NCBI GenBank assembly: GCA_050084515.1
Contig: CM114274.1
Span: 23,188,001 to 23,252,000, forward strand
Direction of reading: 5' to 3'
Source of the DNA: Blasia pusilla
Lineage: Eukaryota; Marchantiophyta; Marchantiopsida; Blasiales
DNA: 64,000 bases
Each line of letters opens with the position of its first letter. Position 1 is the stretch's first letter. Shown here piece after piece: positions 60,517-64,000 of this stretch. The notes beneath the pieces are model-generated. The model did no database searches. It had not been told where the DNA came from and was given only the letters and a program-made list of their open reading frames with translations. The position numbers and the translations under genes were made by a program.

Positions 60517-61578
60517 GTAAGTGTTAAAGATACTCACGTGTTCATGGCATGCATTGCCATCTCCACCCTCGCCATGTGATGAGGGAATGGGTGAAGGACC
60601 ACTGCCTTCACGCAGAAATGTGCCTCCAATGAGTTGGGCCGCTCCTCCGCAGACTTGGTCCACGCCATGAACCTGTGATTTCCATCCCAGATGAAGAAAT
60701 GTTGATTCCTCATCCAGCTGAATTCCGTGCCCTCAACTTGCCTTCTGAAATCTTGGTCTCGCATCCTCCAGAATGTGACGAGCTTTTCCAAGTCCTCCTC
60801 CGTAACCAGAGCTTGGGTTCCATGCTCGTCGTAAGGCTGAACATAGAAGGGAGGAAAGCTGTCGATGTAGGATGCTGTCGCCGCCGATTGTTTAAGCTTC
60901 GCGATGTCCTCGTCGGACTGAATTTCGCGGACGTATTCCATTGTCCGCAATCAGGAGAGTGGAATCTCGCGGCGCCAGGCCCTCCATGAATGCCATCTGC
61001 TTTACCACGTGTCAGAACCGAGACAAGATGAATAAGCTACACTGAATTCCCAATGAATTGCAATTCACATAATTCATAAAACCCATATCCTCTCTTACCC
61101 GCTCGAAAATGGGGTCGGTTTCTTGACCAGCTAACTTGTCTGAGACAGAAGCTGGCAAATCGACAGGGAACTCGTCGATCCGATAGAGGTCCTCCGCCGG
61201 GCTTGGAGTTGAGAATGACCGCTCTCCGGCTTCTTCGGCCATGTCCACCATCTCCACGCTGGCGGTCCTCATGACCTCGTCGTCATCGATTTCAACTTCT
61301 GGCGTTTCCACTATGTTGATTATATCCCCGGACTTCGTGGGGGACATTTCCCGCATCTCAACACTTGCGGTTGGACGGGCTGGGCTATCGTCAATGGTTA
61401 TCGCTTTTTCTCTCCTCGCTTTAGCCAATTCTGCCCTCCTCACCAACGCGTCCAGACGCTTCTTTTCTTTCTTTTCGTCGGCGATCCTTTTCTTCAAGGC
61501 CTGCGACGTCTCAGCCTCTGCGTTCTGTTTATCTAGCGCCTCTTGAACACGTCTCGCAAGAAGCACTTGGTTATGCAT

Positions 61579-62057
61579 CTCCGCTTAGGAGAAGCTGACG
61601 CAGGAGTCCTAATGGACTTCGGAGTGAAGCTCCCAGACTTGTTGGCTTGTGATTTTTTCCTCGTCATTTTTTCCGGAAATGCCTCCACCTATGTCCACAA
61701 CGAATCCCTTGATCAGTCGCCTTGCTGATGTCGAGATGGGGAGCTTGAATCGCCTTGATGGGTAGCTCAAATCGTCCCGCGATCGCTCAGTCGAACCGTC
61801 TCACTGTCGTTCGGTCGAACCATATCGCTCTCGTTCCCTCCTATCGACTCGCATTGTGTCGCCGTGTGAAATGCCCATTCGTATCTGATCAGCTGCTGCG
61901 CAGGGAGAGTGAGGAATGAAGATCGCGAAATGAGAAACCGGAAATGAGCGATTTCTAACCTATTTATACTTTTCTAGCCGTTGGGCTGACAGTTGGGTCC
62001 CGTCGTCCTTTTGACGGCGACGTGCCGGATGTTACGGAAGTCCGGACGTGAAAAATG
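61579..62057 (-). promoter_or_regulatory. Presumed promoter/5' leader of the ParB-methyltransferase gene
   Basis: This 480-bp stretch upstream of the first ATG (61578) holds no other supported gene. A TTTATACTTTT near 61962 could be a minus-strand TATA region only by chance. TCG(G/A)TCGAACC is repeated near 61790-61830. Function is assigned by position alone. Confidence 0.3.
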
Positions 62058-62573
62058 GCAACCCGTCGGAGTCCGACAGGTTGCGCGGCTCCGCCATCCT
62101 GGGTACGTCGCCACGTGCGCGAGCAACCCGTCGGAGACCGACAGGTTGAGCGCCTCCGTCGTCTTTAGAAAAGAACGCGAGGTACCCGCGCAACCCGTCG
62201 GAGACCGACATGTTGCGCGCCTCCGCCGTGTTTGGGACGGGAACGGGACGTATCTTGGGCAATCCGTCGGAGACCGTTGGGTTGCACGCTTCCCTCATCA
62301 AGGGTTCAGAACGAGGGCTTCCCGTGCAAGTCGTCGGAGTCCGGCTGGCTGCACCACAAGGCGAGGCCCTTGCGCAACCCGTTGGAGGGCGACGAGTTGC
62401 ACGCCTCGCCGTCTTTGGGCAAAGAGGTGAGGCACCCGCGGAACTCGTCAGGAACAGATGGTTTGCATGCCTCTGGTATCTTCGGGCAAGAAGGAGCGGT
62501 ATCCGAGCGACGGGTAGCTCGCTTCGACAATGTTTTGCAGAAGCGTGCAACCCGTCCGATGCCGACGGGTTGC
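62058..62573. repeat. Tandem array of ~67-bp units, each with the palindrome, upstream of the ParB-methyltransferase gene
   Basis: Palindrome starts: 62058, 62123, 62190, 62259, 62326, 62374, 62440 and 62547 (spacings 65, 67, 69, 67, 48, 66, 107). Spacers are related: CGCCTCCGCCGTCTTTGGG with (G)AGGYACCCGC at the end. Unlike the intron clusters this is a true tandem array. The open frames that run through it on both strands are by-products of the repeat. Confidence 0.85.
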
Positions 62574-62939
62574 AGGCTTCGGTTAGTTTCGGGTAATTTT
62601 TGAGTTACCAGGACTCCGACGGGTTCCAAGTGTGATGCGCAACCCTCTGCTTCCCAAATCCGGTAACATATTGCAATAGAATTGAATGTGTTCTGAATTG
62701 ATCCATTGTGTCGCACAATGTCACCCACCGAATTCATCTTGTCAAGAAAAATCATCAGAGTATCTCATTTCCTATTCACTATAAATTAAAAATTCTCATT
62801 CTCATTCTCATTCTCAGTCTCCTCCCATTGGAATCTTCTTGGAATGGATAATTATGTTAAGCTCACTTGTGGAAGTCATCTGGAGGCCCTTCCTCAATCA
62901 AAAATCATTCGACCCCAAGCTCGTTAGTCTTTCATAGCA
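62574..62939. other. Short intergenic stretch with a microsatellite
   Basis: ATTCTC is repeated about four times at 62791-62816. Nothing else is recognised. It may include the 5' region of the edge gene. Confidence 0.45.
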
Positions 62940-64000
62940 GTGGATGAAAATTTTCTGTCTGTTCGATTTCTTCTCCAAATTGGAACCATCTTTGTATCCA
63001 AAGATGTTAGGGTATATGGTACAGAAGACATAATAGGTGAGACGGTCCAGCCAGTGACCTCAGACCGTAAATTATGGAATCTCCTACCTCTACCAAATGG
63101 TCAATACAGAGTTTACGGCTTGCCCCTGAATTCGTCTCTTTCCCAAGTAGACGGTCTAGAATTCCTAGTGCTCCGAGCTCTACGTTTGCAACTCCAAGCT
63201 CTGCAGATCCGACTTCGACTCCAACTTCGCATGCTCGTAACAATGTTGTTTTTCTTGAAGAGATTCCGGATGTTATCAACCTCAGTGGATCTGTCGGACA
63301 CCAATCGAGCCCTCTGTCCGCCTACTCCTTCCTCTTGCGAGCATCCGGAAATAGTTTGCTTTTGTCTCTGGCCTTGAAAATGTTCAAGCACATTCTTGTT
63401 GACGAGCTGCCGCCCACGTACGATGGTAATTGCATTTTTGAGTTGCCTCCACTTACTCCTCCTGCTCAAAAGAAGGATGGAGGACGCCTGAAGAGTATGG
63501 ATAGAAAGTCTGATTGTCATCGATGGTGCAAGCTTCAACGGACCAGTGCTTCAATTCCAAATGGTCCTTGGATTGTCTCCCACTGCCAATGCGTGGGAGC
63601 CTTGGAGTGTAGAAGTCCAGCATGCCCGTATCTAGAGCGCAACGGGCAAGTCAATACGTCGCAATTCCCTCCCAAGAATGCAGAAACTCCATACAAGGTG
63701 GGTGCCACCATACCGCCGGGAGGCCATTGATGTCCTAATTTTCAGGCATCGCCCTTCTACGTTGGAGCGTGTCCTGCATACATATTTTTCATTGTCCACG
63801 ACTTGGGCTCCACGTCAGAGTATACAAGGCTGGCAGTCCATGTTGGCTCCCACACTCATCTTGTGACCGATGCAATTCAAAGACACATCAAGGAGGATGT
63901 GGCGAAGAAAGTAGCGGAGGTCTACAGAAATTCTCCGGGTTCAAAGCCCGGAGTGATCAAGCTCACAACGGCATCACAAATTTGTGAACAATTGCTTGGA
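62940..64000 (+). CDS. Zinc-binding, probably transposon-derived protein, 5' part (runs off right edge)
   Basis: One frame (62940-63108 region: DENFLSVRFLLQIGTIFVSK) is followed in another frame (63130-63697) by a Ser/Pro-rich linker, VDELPPTYDGNCIFELPPL, SHCQCVGALECRSPACPYLE (Cys-x-Cys-x5-Cys-x4-Cys) and ends AETPYK before GTGGGT. From 63746, after TTTTCAG, the open frame reads ASPFYVGACPAYIFFIVHDL, RLAVHVGSHTHLVTDAI and continues to 64000. Joining at 63697/63746 keeps phase but implies a 48-bp intron; a frameshift is the alternative. Cys-rich knuckle plus a GSHTH histidine block suggests a zinc-binding domain like those of plant DNA-transposon proteins; that is inference. Start and N-terminal join are uncertain. 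Confidence 0.5.

Larger units (their letters stand above)
56858..61578 (-). pseudogene. ParB-like domain plus N6/N4 DNA methyltransferase, intron-containing, frameshifted
   Basis: Proposed exons: 61578-61099, 60996-60538, 59879-57877, 57304-56858. All three introns have GT-AG ends and phases agree. Order of parts: (1) a Lys/Glu-rich coiled coil and acidic linker; (2) MAFMEGLAPRDSTLLIADNG, then EYVREIQSDEDIAKLKQ and FFIWDGNHRFMAWT (about 60700), a ParB/sulfiredoxin-type motif; (3) a 540-residue frame (59911-58286), helical then disordered, not recognised; (4) VAVDLLIADLPSGCDFGAKS (about 58150), a DPPY-type box with PPY degraded, and PLSYDQIALLFSFAYAYLSD; (5) ALIELYSRPGDLVFDLVGLS (about 57140), the AdoMet motif. 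Motif IV before motif I is the beta order seen in CcrM-like enzymes, which methylate adenine or N4-cytosine. Breaks: frame changes near 60950, 58290, 58090, 57980, 57220 and 57120 and a TGA near 58225. The protein cannot be made as it stands. Palindromes crowd its introns and flanks. Confidence 0.72.

Noticed and set aside
57440-62573. CRISPR-like array
   Set aside because: The repeats are themselves palindromes with irregular spacing, lie in plant introns and flanks, and have related rather than unique spacers. No cas-like gene is present.
62032-62596. Open frames of 120-170 residues on both strands across the palindrome array
   Set aside because: They repeat peptide phrases such as NPSESDGL and RRSPTGC, which are just translations of the 67-bp repeat.

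Overview
The window is nuclear DNA from a green plant. The evidence is a plastid ADP-glucose pyrophosphorylase small subunit, a UPF0496 protein, a plant nepenthesin-type aspartic protease, GT-AG introns, and Ty1/copia, Ty3/gypsy and LINE elements. Gene structure and repeat content suggest a seed-free lineage (bryophyte grade, perhaps a liverwort). That placement is a low-confidence inference, because nothing in the sequence names the organism.

Genic part, 5-29 kb. Five credible host genes lie here: a UPF0496 membrane protein (+, 5.07-6.25 kb), an unrecognised three-exon membrane protein, probably organellar (-, 8.48-10.73 kb), a twelve-exon SERAC1-like alpha/beta-hydrolase of about 1,292 residues (-, 12.94-20.45 kb), an intronless AGPase small subunit (+, 22.80-24.36 kb) and an intronless secreted aspartic protease (+, 27.77-29.13 kb). 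Splice sites of the two multi-exon genes were placed by hand, and the phases agree throughout. The five genes show no shared pathway and look like independent transcription units.

Retroelement part, 30-42 kb and the left edge. A copia 5' LTR with a primer-binding site sits at the left edge. Between 31 and 42 kb are three decayed copies of one Ty3/gypsy-like family whose polyprotein carries a C5-cytosine DNA methyltransferase domain between protease and reverse transcriptase. Related LTR-like repeats lie at 2.0-2.4 kb and 32.1-32.8 kb.

Repeat-rich part, 42-56.6 kb. A decayed multi-exon coding region of unknown family contains a perfect-period 181-bp exon/intron tandem duplication and ends in a possible cysteine-peptidase-like segment. 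It is followed by a 187-bp-class tandem array split by an L1-type LINE, whose ORF1 is preceded by four to five 177-bp monomers.

Right part, 56.8-62.6 kb. This is the most unusual locus. An intron-containing, frameshifted gene on the minus strand combines a ParB-like domain with a beta-order N6/N4 DNA methyltransferase domain. Its introns and flanks, but none of its exons, are filled with copies of a 27-nt palindrome (arm GCAACCCGTCGGA). A zinc-binding, probably transposon-derived gene runs off the right edge.
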